A stretch of 64,000 nt of DNA, taken from Pseudomonas alcaliphila JAB1 (GTDB lineage: Bacteria > Pseudomonadota > Gammaproteobacteria > Pseudomonadales > Pseudomonadaceae). The notes beneath the pieces were generated by a model. That model worked only from the letters and a program-made list of their open reading frames with translations, had not been told where the DNA came from and searched no databases. The stretch lies in the NCBI RefSeq assembly GCF_001941865.1, contig NZ_CP016162.1, positions 1,612,001-1,676,000 on the forward strand, read 5' to 3'. Positions 46,523-56,016 of this stretch are shown one piece after another (positions within the stretch are counted from its first letter, which is position 1; each line of letters starts with the position of its first letter). Both the position numbers and the translations under genes were made by a program.

Positions 46523-46875
46523 ATCCGTAGGGTGGGTTAGGCGCCTGTCACCTATCTTGATGAGCCCGCAAAGTCCGTTGCGCCGTAACCCACCATGGGC
46601 GCAGCGCAGGACAATCGCCTGGTGGGTTACGCGGCGCACTGCAATGGCGGTGATCGGACATTCGCAGGCTTGGCGCCGCTAGCCCACCCTACTAGGCTGC
46701 CCGAGATCCGTAGGGTGGGTTAGGCGTCTGTCACCTATCTTGATGAGCCCGCAAAGTCCGTTGCGCCGTAACCCACCATGGGCGCAGCGCAGGACAATCG
46801 CCTGGTGGGTTACGCGGCGCACTACGATGGCGGTGATCAGACATTCGCAGGTTTGGCGCCGCTAACCCACCCTAC
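46523..46875. repeat. Tandem pair of 170-bp palindrome-bounded intergenic repeats
   Basis: Two near-identical units, 46523-46692 and 46706-46875, with period 183 bp. Each unit opens with GTAGGGTGGGTTAG and closes with the complement (T/C)AACCCACCCTAC-type sequence. Inside is a second inverted pair (GCGCCGTAACCCACC and GGTGGGTTACGCGGCGC), giving a nested hairpin. The copies differ at a handful of bases. This fills most of the 411-bp gap 46487-46897; no gene is visible in it. The GGTGGGTTA core is a widespread bacterial intergenic repeat theme; this arrangement of it I cannot name. Confidence 0.85.
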
Positions 46876-46897
46876 GGGGTGTGTGACACGAAGGGGC

Positions 46898-48511
46898 TTA
46901 GCGATTCAACCCAAGCATGTCTTTGGCCACGGCTTCGGCCACGCGAATGCCGTCGACCCCAGCGGAAAGAATGCCGCCGGCGTAGCCGGCACCTTCACCG
47001 GCCGGATACAGCCCCTTGAGATTCAGACTCTGCAGGTCATCGCCACGGGTGATGCGCACCGGCGAGGAGGTGCGTGTCTCGATGCCGGTGAGCACCGCAT
47101 CGGCCAGGTCGAAGCCCTTGATCTGCTTGCCGAAGGCCGGCAATGCTTCGCGGATGGCTTCGATGGCGAAGTCCGGCAGCGAAGGCGCCAGATCGCCCAG
47201 TTTCACGCCCGGCTTGTAGGAGGGTTGCACTTCGCCGAGGGCGGTGGACGGCTTGCCCTTGATGAAGTCGCCGACCAGTTGCCCCGGCGCCTCATAGTTG
47301 CGCCCGCCGAGCACGTAGGCGTGCGATTCCAGGCGTTCCTGCAGTTCCACACCGGCCAGCGGGCCACCCGGATAGTCCTGCTCGGGTGTGATGCCGACGA
47401 CGATGCCGGCGTTGGCGTTGCGCTCGTTGCGCGAATACTGGCTCATGCCATTGGTGACCACGCGCTCAGGCTCGGAGGTGGCGGCGACCACGGTGCCGCC
47501 CGGGCACATGCAGAAGCTGTAGACCGAACGGCCATTGCTGGCGTGGTGCACCAGCTTGTAATCGGCAGCGCCGAGTTTCGGGTGGCCGGCGTACTTGCCC
47601 AGGCGCGCGCGGTCGATCAGCGACTGCGGGTGTTCGATGCGGAAGCCGACCGAGAAGGGCTTGGCCTCCAGGTACACGCCACGGGCATGCAGCATGCGGA
47701 AGGTGTCGCGCGAGCTATGACCGAGGGCCAGCACCACATGGCGGCTGAGCAACTGCTCGCCGTTCTCCAGCACCACGCCGGTGAGCTGGCCGTCTTCGAT
47801 CAGCAGGTCGCTGACGCGCTGCTGAAAGCGCACTTCGCCGCCGAGGGCCTTGATCTCCTCGCGCATGGTGGCGACCACGCCGGTCAGGCGGAAGGTGCCG
47901 ATATGCGGCTTGCTGACGTAGAGGATCTCGTCCGGTGCGCCGGCCTTGACGAACTCCTGCAGTACCTTGCGCCCGTGGTGGTGAGGGTCCTTGATCTGGC
48001 TATACAGCTTGCCGTCGGAGAAGGTACCGGCTCCGCCTTCGCCGAATTGCACGTTGGAGGTCGGGTCGAGCACGTTCTTGCGCCACAGGCCCCAGGTGTC
48101 CTTGGTGCGTTGGCGTACTTCCTTGCCGCGCTCCAGCACGATGGGGCGCAAGCCGGCCTGGGCCAGGATCAGCGCCGCGAAGATGCCGCAGGGGCCGAAA
48201 CCGACGACGATGGGGCGTTCGTCCAACGGCGTTTCGGCCTTGCCGACCGGCTTGTAGGTGATGTCCGGCGCCGGGCCTACATGCTTGTCATCGCTCAGGC
48301 GAGCGAGCAGGGCGGCTTCGTCTTTCACCTCACAGTCGAGGGTGTAGATGAACGGCATGTCGCCGAACTTCTTGCGCGCATCGTAGCTGCGCTTGAACAC
48401 GCTGAAGGCCAGCAGCTCGCTATCAGCGATGCCCAAGCGCTGGACGATGGCCGGGCGTAGCGCGTCCTCGGGATGGTCGAGGGGCAGTTTCAGTTCGGTC
48501 AGGCGAAGCAT
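46898..48511 (-). CDS. FAD-dependent dehydrogenase (NAD(P)/FAD oxidoreductase family)
   Basis: 537 aa from ATG 48511 (MLRLTELKLPLDHPEDALRP). An N-terminal ~90-residue substrate-domain-like region (FSVFKRSYDARKKFGDMPFI) precedes the dinucleotide-binding motif VVGFGPCGIFAALILAQAG. Further FAD contacts occur at GEGGAGTFSDGKLYSQIKDP and the C-terminal GAGYAGGILSAGVDGIRVAE. The family is common (COG2509) and uncharacterised. The Cys in CMCPGG is conserved in this family as I recall. Reaction unknown. Confidence 0.9.
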   Translation of the reverse strand: MLRLTELKLPLDHPEDALRPAIVQRLGIADSELLAFSVFKRSYDARKKFGDMPFIYTLDCEVKDEAALLARLSDDKHVGPAPDITYKPVGKAETPLDERPIVVGFGPCGIFAALILAQAGLRPIVLERGKEVRQRTKDTWGLWRKNVLDPTSNVQFGEGGAGTFSDGKLYSQIKDPHHHGRKVLQEFVKAGAPDEILYVSKPHIGTFRLTGVVATMREEIKALGGEVRFQQRVSDLLIEDGQLTGVVLENGEQLLSRHVVLALGHSSRDTFRMLHARGVYLEAKPFSVGFRIEHPQSLIDRARLGKYAGHPKLGAADYKLVHHASNGRSVYSFCMCPGGTVVAATSEPERVVTNGMSQYSRNERNANAGIVVGITPEQDYPGGPLAGVELQERLESHAYVLGGRNYEAPGQLVGDFIKGKPSTALGEVQPSYKPGVKLGDLAPSLPDFAIEAIREALPAFGKQIKGFDLADAVLTGIETRTSSPVRITRGDDLQSLNLKGLYPAGEGAGYAGGILSAGVDGIRVAEAVAKDMLGLNR

Positions 48512-48614
48512 GGGCAGTGTCCTGGTTGGCCGGTGGTGATCCGGCAAGGTGGAAAAGGGCGGCGATTGTACAGGATCGCTGCCCCAGAGGCCCGTACGCT
48601 CGCTCAGGCCTCAG

Positions 48615-49286
48615 TCAGTTACGCATGGCACCGAAATGCGCGCAGCCACGTAGCACCTGGCCATCGAGGCGCAGTTCGGCGCTCAGGTGATTGACCGTGC
48701 CGCTCATGCTGTCGACGCAGCGCTGCGGGGCCACCCACAGATCCAGGCGCTGGCCGTTGGCTTCGCTGCTGAAATTCAGGCGGCCATCCGGCAGCTGCTC
48801 TTCCAGGTAGGGCAGGGCCAGCGGCTCCTGCTCGGGACGATTGAGCACCAGGCCCTTGCTGCCGACTTCCAGTTGCCAGAACGGCTCGTTGCCGCTGGCG
48901 CGCAGGGCCAGGCGTTTGAAGTTGAGGTCGTCGCAGCCATGCCCCTCACCTTGCAGGCGATAGATCTGGCTGACCTCGAAGCGACCGTCGTTGCCTTTGC
49001 CCTGGCTGCCGCCCAGGCGACCGGCCAGATCGGCGAACAGGCTGGCCTGGCCATCACTGCCGAGCTGCATGACTTCGCGCTCGATACTGGTGCTGCCGCC
49101 ATCGATCAGCACGAAGCGGCGCTGTTCCTGGCAGGGGGTGAGGACCAGTTGACCATTTTCAACCTGGACTTGACCCTGCAGGCGGGTGGCCGGAGGTGGG
49201 CCTTCCGGCTTGCCGGTGTAGACCTGGCAGGCGGCCAGGAGCGGGAGGAGGGCGACGCTGGTAAGCAGGGAGCGGGTGATGGACAT
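48615..49286 (-). CDS. COG3650-like lipoprotein
   Basis: 223 aa from ATG 49286 (MSITRSLLTSVALLPLLAAC), with GGAGAG upstream. Lipobox LLAAC. The mature part contains the RASGNEPFWQLEVGSKGLVL segment typical of COG3650/heat-shock HslJ-related envelope proteins, and two Cys near the C-terminus (QRCVDSM, RGCAHFG) that may form a disulfide. Envelope protein of unknown role. Confidence 0.85.
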   Translation of the reverse strand: MSITRSLLTSVALLPLLAACQVYTGKPEGPPPATRLQGQVQVENGQLVLTPCQEQRRFVLIDGGSTSIEREVMQLGSDGQASLFADLAGRLGGSQGKGNDGRFEVSQIYRLQGEGHGCDDLNFKRLALRASGNEPFWQLEVGSKGLVLNRPEQEPLALPYLEEQLPDGRLNFSSEANGQRLDLWVAPQRCVDSMSGTVNHLSAELRLDGQVLRGCAHFGAMRN

Positions 49287-49381
49287 GGGTCTCTCCAGAT
49301 ACGAGCGGCCACCATAGCCACAGCGCGACCTCGGCTCAAGCCGTGAGCATGAAAGTCGCGCAGCGACGTCCTCCCTGTTGT

Positions 49382-49402
49382 CCTTCTCCCTCTGGGAGAA
49401 GG
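49382..49402. repeat. CTCTCCC-type intergenic hairpin
   Basis: 9-bp stem CCTTCTCCC/GGGAGAAGG with a 3-base loop in the 255-bp gap between the lipoprotein and the pseudouridine synthase, followed by GCGCGAAGCGCC. It is related to the repeats at 5850 and inside 7673-7883. Confidence 0.6.
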
Positions 49403-49541
49403 TGGCGCGAAGCGCCGGATGAGGGGGCATACCACGCAGGCTTTCATTGTTCGGCTGCTGTTGCAGCATGCCCCGGCTTTGACTGAGCCGCGCGAGTACG
49501 GCCTAATTCGCCCGTCCATAAGCCGTCGAGCACCTTCTGCA

Positions 49542-50423
49542 ATGCCCAGCCCCGCCATGCGCCCCAGCACGCTTCATTTGCCCCAGGGCGACTGGGCGAC
49601 GGTGCTCGATTGCTTGTGCGATCACTTTCCCGCCATCGACCGCGTTACCTGGCTGCAGCGTATGGCGCGTGGTCGGGTGCTGGATGCGGCGGGCACGCCC
49701 ATTGATGCCACGCATCCCTATCGGGTTGGTCTCAAGGTGCGCTATTTCCGTGAAGTGCCGAATGAGACGCCAATTCCTTTCGTCGAACAGGTGCTGTGGC
49801 AGGACGAGCACCTGCTGGTCGCCGACAAACCGCATTTTCTGCCGGTGATGCCTGCCGGTGAGTACGTCGAGCAGACCCTGCTGGCACGCCTGATCAAGCG
49901 CACCGGCAATCCTGACCTGGTGCCGATCCACCGCATCGACCGACTGACGGCCGGCCTGGTGTTGTTCTCGGTCAACCCGGCCAGTCGTGGCCAGTATCAG
50001 GCGCTGTTTCGCCAGCGCGCGGTGGAGAAACGCTACGAGGCTATCGCTCCGGCATTGGCGCAGTTGCAGTTTCCCTACCTGCATCGTTCACGCATGGTCG
50101 ACGGTGAGCCGTTCTTTCGCATGCAGGAAGTCGCAGGCGAGGCCAACAGCGAAACGCGCATCGAGGTGCTTGAGCAGCGTGGTGAGCTTTGGCGCTATGG
50201 GCTGTCGCCGGTGACCGGACGCAAGCATCAGCTGCGCGTGCATTTGTCCGGGCTCGGCGCGCCTATCGTAGGCGACGATTTCTATCCGCAGTTGCTGGAG
50301 TCGCGCAATCTGCCGGATGACTACAGCAAGCCGCTCAAACTGCTGGCGCGCGGCTTGCGCTTCGTCGATCCGCTTAGCGGGCAGATGCGTGAGTTTGATA
50401 GCCAGCTGCAGTTGCAGTGGTAG
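49542..50423 (+). CDS. RluA-family pseudouridine synthase
   Basis: 293 aa. Start at ATG 49542; ATG 49557 also possible. A short N-terminal S4-like region (MARGRVLDAAGTPIDATHPY) precedes the catalytic domain with HRIDRLTAGLVLFS, where the Asp is the nucleophile. The RxHQLRVHLSGLGAPIVGD-type motif reads GRKHQLRVHLSGLGAPIVGD. Modifies uridines in rRNA or tRNA; the target is not predictable from the sequence. Confidence 0.9.
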   Translation: MPSPAMRPSTLHLPQGDWATVLDCLCDHFPAIDRVTWLQRMARGRVLDAAGTPIDATHPYRVGLKVRYFREVPNETPIPFVEQVLWQDEHLLVADKPHFLPVMPAGEYVEQTLLARLIKRTGNPDLVPIHRIDRLTAGLVLFSVNPASRGQYQALFRQRAVEKRYEAIAPALAQLQFPYLHRSRMVDGEPFFRMQEVAGEANSETRIEVLEQRGELWRYGLSPVTGRKHQLRVHLSGLGAPIVGDDFYPQLLESRNLPDDYSKPLKLLARGLRFVDPLSGQMREFDSQLQLQW

Positions 50424-50429
50424 CGCTGG

Positions 50430-50578
50430 TGCGCATGGCGCACCCTACGGAGCGGCGAGGCGTACGTCGTCGCGTAGGGCGTACTCGCGAAGCAGTACGC
50501 CGCCTGGGTGTCGCAAGCTCGCAGCGCAACCGGCGGACTGTTCGCTGGCGCTACGAGCGGCCGGCGTTCCGGTCCGCC
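50430..50578. repeat. Palindromic intergenic repeats before the AbrB-family gene
   Basis: The gap 50424-50578 contains several short inverted segments such as GGCGTACGTCGTCGCGTAGG, AGGGCGTACTCGCGAAGCAG and TACGCC copies, and GTAGGGTGCGCC-type ends (50440s and 50577). It looks like decayed REP/GTAGGG-type repeats; no gene is visible. Confidence 0.5.
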
Positions 50579-51601
50579 CTACGCGTGGCTCTTGCACCAG
50601 AGCTTGAATAAGGGTTCTGCCAGGAACATCACCAGAAACAGCCGTAGCACCTGCAATGCAGTCACCAGCGCTACCGACAGCTGCAAGGCTTCGGCGGTCA
50701 GACACAGCTCGGTGATGCCGCCCGGCATCATGCCCAGCATCAGCGACAGGTGGTCTTCGCCGGCCAACCAACCAAGGGCTTCGCCGAGCACGGCAGCGGC
50801 GAGCATCGCCAGCAAGGTGAAGGCCAGCACGCGGGCGAGAAAACCCGGTGCACTGCGGAAGAAGGCGCGATCGAAGTGACAGCCCAGGGCGCAACCGATC
50901 AGCCATTGGCCAAGCTGGCCCATGCCTTGCGGCAGGCCCAGATGCAGGTCGAAACTGGCACTGGCCACGGCGCAGGCGACCAGTGGACCAAGCATCCAGG
51001 GGTTGGGTTGTTTCAGACGGCCCCAGAGCACTGCCAGCACAGCACCAGCGGCGAGCAGACCAATCAGCCAGGTCCAGTCCACCGGCGCGCGAGTCGGCGC
51101 GCTGACGGCGGGCAGGCCCCAGGTGAACAGCGCCGGAATCAGCAGCACCACCAGCAGCAGACGCAGGCTGTGCGCCGCTGCCACTCTTGCGGGTTGGGCA
51201 TCGTGACGCAGGGCCAGGTTGACCATCTCGCTGGCGCCGCCAGGCATGCTGGCGAAGAAGGCAGTGGCGCGGTCGACGCCAGCACGACGCAGGATGGCAA
51301 TGCCGATCAGGCTCAGCAGCAGCGTGCCGAAGGCGCCCATCACGATCACGGGCAAGTGGCTGAGCACCTGTTCCAGCACGTCGCTGGTGAAGTGCAGGCC
51401 GATGCCGCTGGCGACCAACCATTGGCCGGCCTTGCGCCCGCCCGGCAATTCACTGAAGGCGCGATTGGCCAGGCAGCGCACAACGATTACCGCCAACAAC
51501 GAGCCGACCATCCACGGCAAAGGCCAGCCGGCGAGGCTGGCCAGGTAACCGCCGACCACTCCGGCCAGCGGCGTTACCCAAAGATCACGCGGCAGTGGCA
51601 T
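50579..51601 (-). CDS. AbrB family putative ammonia monooxygenase-like membrane protein
   Basis: 340 aa, about 10 transmembrane helices in two homologous halves, each with a conserved FASMPGGASEMVNLA or LGMMPGGITELCLTA motif. This is the AbrB (formerly 'ammonia monooxygenase') membrane family; transport of a small organic acid is suspected, not shown. It overlaps the tctA stop by 17 bases and is the distal gene of the opdH-tctCBA transcript, suggesting a link to tricarboxylate use. From memory the same gene follows tctA in P. aeruginosa. Confidence 0.88.
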   Translation of the reverse strand: MPLPRDLWVTPLAGVVGGYLASLAGWPLPWMVGSLLAVIVVRCLANRAFSELPGGRKAGQWLVASGIGLHFTSDVLEQVLSHLPVIVMGAFGTLLLSLIGIAILRRAGVDRATAFFASMPGGASEMVNLALRHDAQPARVAAAHSLRLLLVVLLIPALFTWGLPAVSAPTRAPVDWTWLIGLLAAGAVLAVLWGRLKQPNPWMLGPLVACAVASASFDLHLGLPQGMGQLGQWLIGCALGCHFDRAFFRSAPGFLARVLAFTLLAMLAAAVLGEALGWLAGEDHLSLMLGMMPGGITELCLTAEALQLSVALVTALQVLRLFLVMFLAEPLFKLWCKSHA

Positions 51602-53105
51602 CAGCCCCAGCCTTGATCTGCTTGCGTCGACGCATCCAGCGGATGCCCGGCAGGGCCAGCATCAGTACAACAAGCGCCCACAGTACCAGAGTGATCGGGC
51701 TGCCCCAGAGGATGCCCAGCTCGCCAGCGGAGATCGACAGGGCGCGACGCAGGTTGTCCTCCATCATTTCGCCCAGCACGAAGCCGAGGATCACCGCCGA
51801 GAGCGGGAAGTCCAGCTTGCGCAGGATATAGCCGAACACACCTAGGCCGATCATCAGCACCAGGTCGAAGGTGGTGCTGTGCACTGCGTACACGCCGACC
51901 ATGCTGATCACGGTGATGGCGGGCACCAGCACCCAGTTCGGCACGCTGAGCATGCGTGAGAACAGGCCGACCAGCGGGATGTTCATCACCAGCAGGATGA
52001 CGTTACCGATGAACAGCGAGGCGATCAGGCCCCAGACCACATCTGGCTGCTGTTCGAACAACAGTGGGCCAGGGGTGATGTTGTACAGCGTCAGTGCGCC
52101 GATCATCACCGCGGTGGTGCCCGAGCCGGGTACACCGAGTGTCAGCATCGGGATCAGCGAACCGCAGGCCGAAGCGTTGTTGGCCGACTCGGGAGCCGCA
52201 ACGCCGCGCAGATCACCGTCGCCGAACTTACCGCTTTCACCGGCCAGGCGTTTTTCGGTCATGTAGGTCATGGCGCTGGCGATGGTTGCACCGGCACCAG
52301 GCAGTACGCCAATGACGAAACCGGCAAGCGAGCTGCGAATCATGGTCCAGAAGGTGAAGCAGTATTCCTTGAAGTTGAACAGCACGCGGCCGCTGGCTTT
52401 CACGGCTTTCTGGCCGTTGTGGGTGTTTTCCAGCATCAGCAGAATTTCGCTGACACTGAAGAAGCCGATGACCACGATGACGAACTGGATGCCGTCGGAC
52501 AGGCTGACGCTGTCGAAGGTGAAGCGGTATACCCCCGTAGTGGAGTCCACCCCGACCGTGGCCAGGGACAGGCCGATCAGCGCTGATAGCAAGGTCTTGA
52601 CCGGCTTGTCGCCGACCATACCGCCGAGACAGGCAATGGCGAAGATCATCAGCACGAAGTACTCGGCCGGACCAAAGGCCACTGCCCACTTCGCCAGAAT
52701 CGGCGCGAACAGCACCACGCCGCAGGTGGCGATCATGCTGCCGGTGAAGGAGCTGACCGCCGACAACGACAGGGCGATACCCGCTTTGCCCTGACGTGCC
52801 AGCGGGTAGCCGTCGAGGGTGGTCATCACGGCAGCGGCATCGCCAGGCACGTTGAGCAGAATGGCGGAGATACGTCCGCCGTATTCGCAGCCCAGGTACA
52901 CGGCGGCGAGCAGAATCAGTGCGGTTTCCGGCGGCAGGCCAAGGGCGAAGGCCAGTGGCAGCAGCAGGGCAACGCCGTTGATCGGGCCCAGGCCTGGCAA
53001 CAGGCCGACGATAGTGCCAACGAAGGCACCGAACAGCGCAACCAGCAGGTTGGTCGGCCGGGTGGCGACGTCAAAGCCCTGCATCAGAAAATGTAATGTT
53101 TCCAT
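51585..53105 (-). CDS. tctA: Tripartite tricarboxylate transporter large permease TctA
   Basis: 506 aa, about 12 helices. Conserved TctA motifs: GLLPGLGPINGVALLLPLAF at the N-terminus and GVLPGAGATIASAMTYMTEK in the middle. With TctB and the binding protein TctC it imports citrate-like tricarboxylates using an ion gradient. It starts 1 bp after the tctB stop. Confidence 0.96.
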   Translation of the reverse strand: METLHFLMQGFDVATRPTNLLVALFGAFVGTIVGLLPGLGPINGVALLLPLAFALGLPPETALILLAAVYLGCEYGGRISAILLNVPGDAAAVMTTLDGYPLARQGKAGIALSLSAVSSFTGSMIATCGVVLFAPILAKWAVAFGPAEYFVLMIFAIACLGGMVGDKPVKTLLSALIGLSLATVGVDSTTGVYRFTFDSVSLSDGIQFVIVVIGFFSVSEILLMLENTHNGQKAVKASGRVLFNFKEYCFTFWTMIRSSLAGFVIGVLPGAGATIASAMTYMTEKRLAGESGKFGDGDLRGVAAPESANNASACGSLIPMLTLGVPGSGTTAVMIGALTLYNITPGPLLFEQQPDVVWGLIASLFIGNVILLVMNIPLVGLFSRMLSVPNWVLVPAITVISMVGVYAVHSTTFDLVLMIGLGVFGYILRKLDFPLSAVILGFVLGEMMEDNLRRALSISAGELGILWGSPITLVLWALVVLMLALPGIRWMRRRKQIKAGADATAA

Positions 53106-53106
53106 C

Positions 53107-53550
53107 TCAGCTCTCCACCAACGCTTCGAACACGCCCAGTGGCAGCGGAACGTCTAGCGCATAATCGAACAAGGCATACAGCAGCACGCCCATCAGGACG
53201 CCGCTAATCAGGCACGGCAGCACACGACCCGTAAACAGCAGGCCCAGCACGAAAACCGCCACAGCCGTGCTCAGAACGAAACCCAGGGGCTCGAACAGCA
53301 GGGCGTAGGCCAGCAGGGTGAGAATGCACAGGCCGCTGCGCAGCACGGCATGGCGGCTGAGCGTCTCGGTGTCCGCACCGGGTTTGAACACCAGCCAGGC
53401 AGCGCCAGCACCCATTAGCGCCAGCAGCAGCAGCGGGTAGGCACGCGGGCCAACCGGGTCATAGGCGAAGGGAGCCTGGAAGCCCCAGGCGATAACGGCG
53501 AGACAGGCGCACAACAGCAGCCAGATCGCAGCGAACAGGCGAACGTACAT
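53107..53550 (-). CDS. tctB: Tripartite tricarboxylate transporter small permease TctB
   Basis: 147 aa, four transmembrane helices, with the family segment AYDPVGPRAYPLLLLALMGA. Small membrane subunit of TctABC. It lies 91 bp after tctC. Confidence 0.94.
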   Translation of the reverse strand: MYVRLFAAIWLLLCACLAVIAWGFQAPFAYDPVGPRAYPLLLLALMGAGAAWLVFKPGADTETLSRHAVLRSGLCILTLLAYALLFEPLGFVLSTAVAVFVLGLLFTGRVLPCLISGVLMGVLLYALFDYALDVPLPLGVFEALVES

Positions 53551-53641
53551 AGCAATGGTCTCTTGCGTAGGGACAGGATCGAACGGCGGTGCAGTTCAAT
53601 GGCGGGTTCGGTATCGGGCGACGCCGAACCCGCTGATGCAC

Positions 53642-54622
53642 TTATTCCTGCATCAGGCCGAATTCACTGGCCAGGGTCTTGTACTCAGCGACCTGCTTGA
53701 ACACCAGGGCCTTGAGTTCATCACCGGTCACCGACAGCGGCAGCAGGTCACGCTGTTCGCGCAGCTTGGCGAACTCTTCGCTGGCCAGCAGGGTATCGAA
53801 CTGCTGTTTCCACCAGTCGAACTGCTCGTCGCTGACTTCCGGGCCCATGTAGAAGCCGCGGATCACCGGCCAGGTGATGTCGTAACCCTGCTCTTTGGCG
53901 GTCGGGATTTCGGCCAGCTTGCCTGGCAGACGCTCATCGGAGAGCACCGCGAGGATGCGCACTTTTTTCGCTTCCAGCTGCGGAGTGACTTCGCCCAGGC
54001 CGCTGCTGGTGACCTGCACATGGCCGCCAAGCATCGCGGTGAGGGTTTCACCGCCGCCTTCGAAGGCGACATAACGCAGGTTTTTCGGGTCGATCCCGGC
54101 CAGGCGGGCGATCAGCGCGGTCTGCATCCAGTCCTGCCCGCCGATGGTGGCGCCGGCGCCGAAGACGATGCTGGACGGATCCTTTTTCAGAGCCTGGACC
54201 AGGTCATCGAGGTTCTTGTAGGGCGAGTCGTCGCGTACGGTGATTGCGCCGTAGTCGGTACCGACTGCGGCCAGCCAGCGTACGGCGTTCTCGTCATAAC
54301 GACCGAATTTGCCCTGGGCCAGGTTCAGCAAGGAACCGCTGGAGAAGGCGGTGATGGTGCCCGGGTCCTTGGCGCGCTGGGCGACCACAGCGTTATAGGC
54401 TACGGCACCGACGCCGCCCGGCATGTAGGTAACGCGCATCGGCGCCTTGAGCAGACCTTCATCCTTGAGGCCGCTCTGGGCCAGCTTGCAGGTCAGGTCG
54501 AAACCACCACCGGGCTTGGCCGGGGCGATGCATTCGGGGCGCTTGGGTTCGGCAGCCAGCAACTGACTGGCAAAGGCCAGGCAGGCAGTCGCCAGTGCGG
54601 CGCGGGTCAGGACAGATTTCAT
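53642..54622 (-). CDS. tctC: Tricarboxylate-binding periplasmic protein TctC
   Basis: 326 aa from ATG 54622. Signal peptide MKSVLTRAALATACLAFASQ... ends at LLAAEP. The mature protein has the Bug/TctC fold with the ligand-loop segment APAKPGGGFDLTCK near the N-terminus and GPEVSDEQFDWWKQQFD towards the C-terminus. Delivers substrate to TctAB. It is 29 bp downstream of opdH. Confidence 0.95.
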   Translation of the reverse strand: MKSVLTRAALATACLAFASQLLAAEPKRPECIAPAKPGGGFDLTCKLAQSGLKDEGLLKAPMRVTYMPGGVGAVAYNAVVAQRAKDPGTITAFSSGSLLNLAQGKFGRYDENAVRWLAAVGTDYGAITVRDDSPYKNLDDLVQALKKDPSSIVFGAGATIGGQDWMQTALIARLAGIDPKNLRYVAFEGGGETLTAMLGGHVQVTSSGLGEVTPQLEAKKVRILAVLSDERLPGKLAEIPTAKEQGYDITWPVIRGFYMGPEVSDEQFDWWKQQFDTLLASEEFAKLREQRDLLPLSVTGDELKALVFKQVAEYKTLASEFGLMQE

Positions 54623-54651
54623 GAGTGATTCCTCGCGAGTCTTGTTGTTGT

Positions 54652-55920
54652 TTACCAGATCGGCAGGGTGTAGCCGACGATGACACGGTTCTCGTCCGCG
54701 TCGCGGGCGAAGTCGGAGCGGAAACTGGCGTTGCGCACACGCACGTAGAGGTCCTTGAGTGGGCCGGTCTGCACCACGTACTTGAACTCGATGTCGCGTT
54801 CCCATTCGCCGCCACGGTCGTCGGAGCCGGCAACACGAGCGTCATCGCCACGGATGTAGCGGGTCATGAAGGTCAGGCCGGGAACCCCGATGCTGGCGAA
54901 GTTGTAATCGTAGCGGGCCTGCCAGGAACGTTCGTCGGCGTTGGCGAAGTCATTGATCTGCACGAAGTTGACCAAAAACGGATCGCTGCCATCGATGTAG
55001 GCAAAGCCGGTGTCGCCGCTCATGTCCTGGAAGCCCAGGCCGAACTTGTGGCTACCCAGGCCGTAGCTGACCATGGCGTTGAAGGCCTGGTTGTCGACCT
55101 TGCCGGCGTTGGCCGCGCCGCTGTCACGACTGACGATATAACGCACGTCGCTGCTCAGGGTGCCCGCACCAATCTTGTGGCTGCTCAACAGACCGAAGAA
55201 ATGCTGGCGATAGATGTCATCCAGATCGGCAAAGTAGTAACGGCCGGTGAAACCGGGAGCGAACTTGTAGTCGACGCCGGCCAGGTCCAGGTGGTCGGCT
55301 TCGACGCCGGAGGCGAAGCGGCGGTTCTTGGCGTTGAGCACCATCTCTTCGGAGTTGGTCGAAGCGCGGTCGATGACCTTGTCCAGGCGGCCACCGGTGA
55401 AGGTCAGGCCTTCCAGTTCGGAGGAGGTCAGCAGGCCGCCCTCGAACACCTGCGGCAGCAGGCGGCTGTCACTGGCCTTGACCACCGGCAGCTCCGGCAC
55501 GTGCGAGCCGTAGCGCAGTTCGGTGGCAGAGACCTTGACCTTGCCGGTCAGACCCAGGCGGCTGAATTCGTCGGCGGAGCGATCATCATCATGTACGGGC
55601 AGCAGGTCGGTGCCGGTGCGGCCGCGACCGGAGTCGAGCTTGAGGCCGAGCAGGCCCATGGCGTCGACACCGAAACCGACGGTGCCTTCGGTGAAGCCGG
55701 ACTGCAGATCGAGGCGAAAGCCCTGACCCCATTCCTCACGCTTGTTCTGACCCGGATCTTCGCGGAAGTCGCGATTGAAATAGATGTTGGTAGCGGTGAG
55801 GCTGGCGCTGCTGTCTTCGATGAAGGCGGCGTTGGCGAGGGGGGCAGCGCCGGTAGCGGCGATGGCCAGGCAGAGCAGGCGGACAGGCGGCAGGGCCTGG
55901 CGTGAGGCTGCGAGCATCAT
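54652..55920 (-). CDS. opdH: OprD-family porin OpdH (tricarboxylate)
   Basis: 422 aa outer membrane 18-strand porin. Signal peptide ends NAAFIED from ATG 55920, with GGAG upstream. OprD-family features: N-terminal SLTATNIYFNRDFREDPGQN, and the C-terminal strand ending VIVGYTLPIW with a terminal aromatic. First gene of opdH-tctC-tctB-tctA, divergent from the two-component genes tctD-tctE, which matches the OpdH locus that imports cis-aconitate and other tricarboxylates. Confidence 0.94.
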   Translation of the reverse strand: MMLAASRQALPPVRLLCLAIAATGAAPLANAAFIEDSSASLTATNIYFNRDFREDPGQNKREEWGQGFRLDLQSGFTEGTVGFGVDAMGLLGLKLDSGRGRTGTDLLPVHDDDRSADEFSRLGLTGKVKVSATELRYGSHVPELPVVKASDSRLLPQVFEGGLLTSSELEGLTFTGGRLDKVIDRASTNSEEMVLNAKNRRFASGVEADHLDLAGVDYKFAPGFTGRYYFADLDDIYRQHFFGLLSSHKIGAGTLSSDVRYIVSRDSGAANAGKVDNQAFNAMVSYGLGSHKFGLGFQDMSGDTGFAYIDGSDPFLVNFVQINDFANADERSWQARYDYNFASIGVPGLTFMTRYIRGDDARVAGSDDRGGEWERDIEFKYVVQTGPLKDLYVRVRNASFRSDFARDADENRVIVGYTLPIW

Positions 55921-56016
55921 GTGGTCTCCGTTTTTGTTCTTGTCGCCACCTGGCACCACTGCCAGGTCGCTTGAGCAGGTGGATCGAGCCACCTTGAAAC
56001 GATGCTATGAGGACAA

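Noticed and set aside
46778..48460. 560-codon open frame opposite the FAD-dependent dehydrogenase
   Set aside because: Starts inside the tandem repeat and is antisense to a clear oxidoreductase gene.
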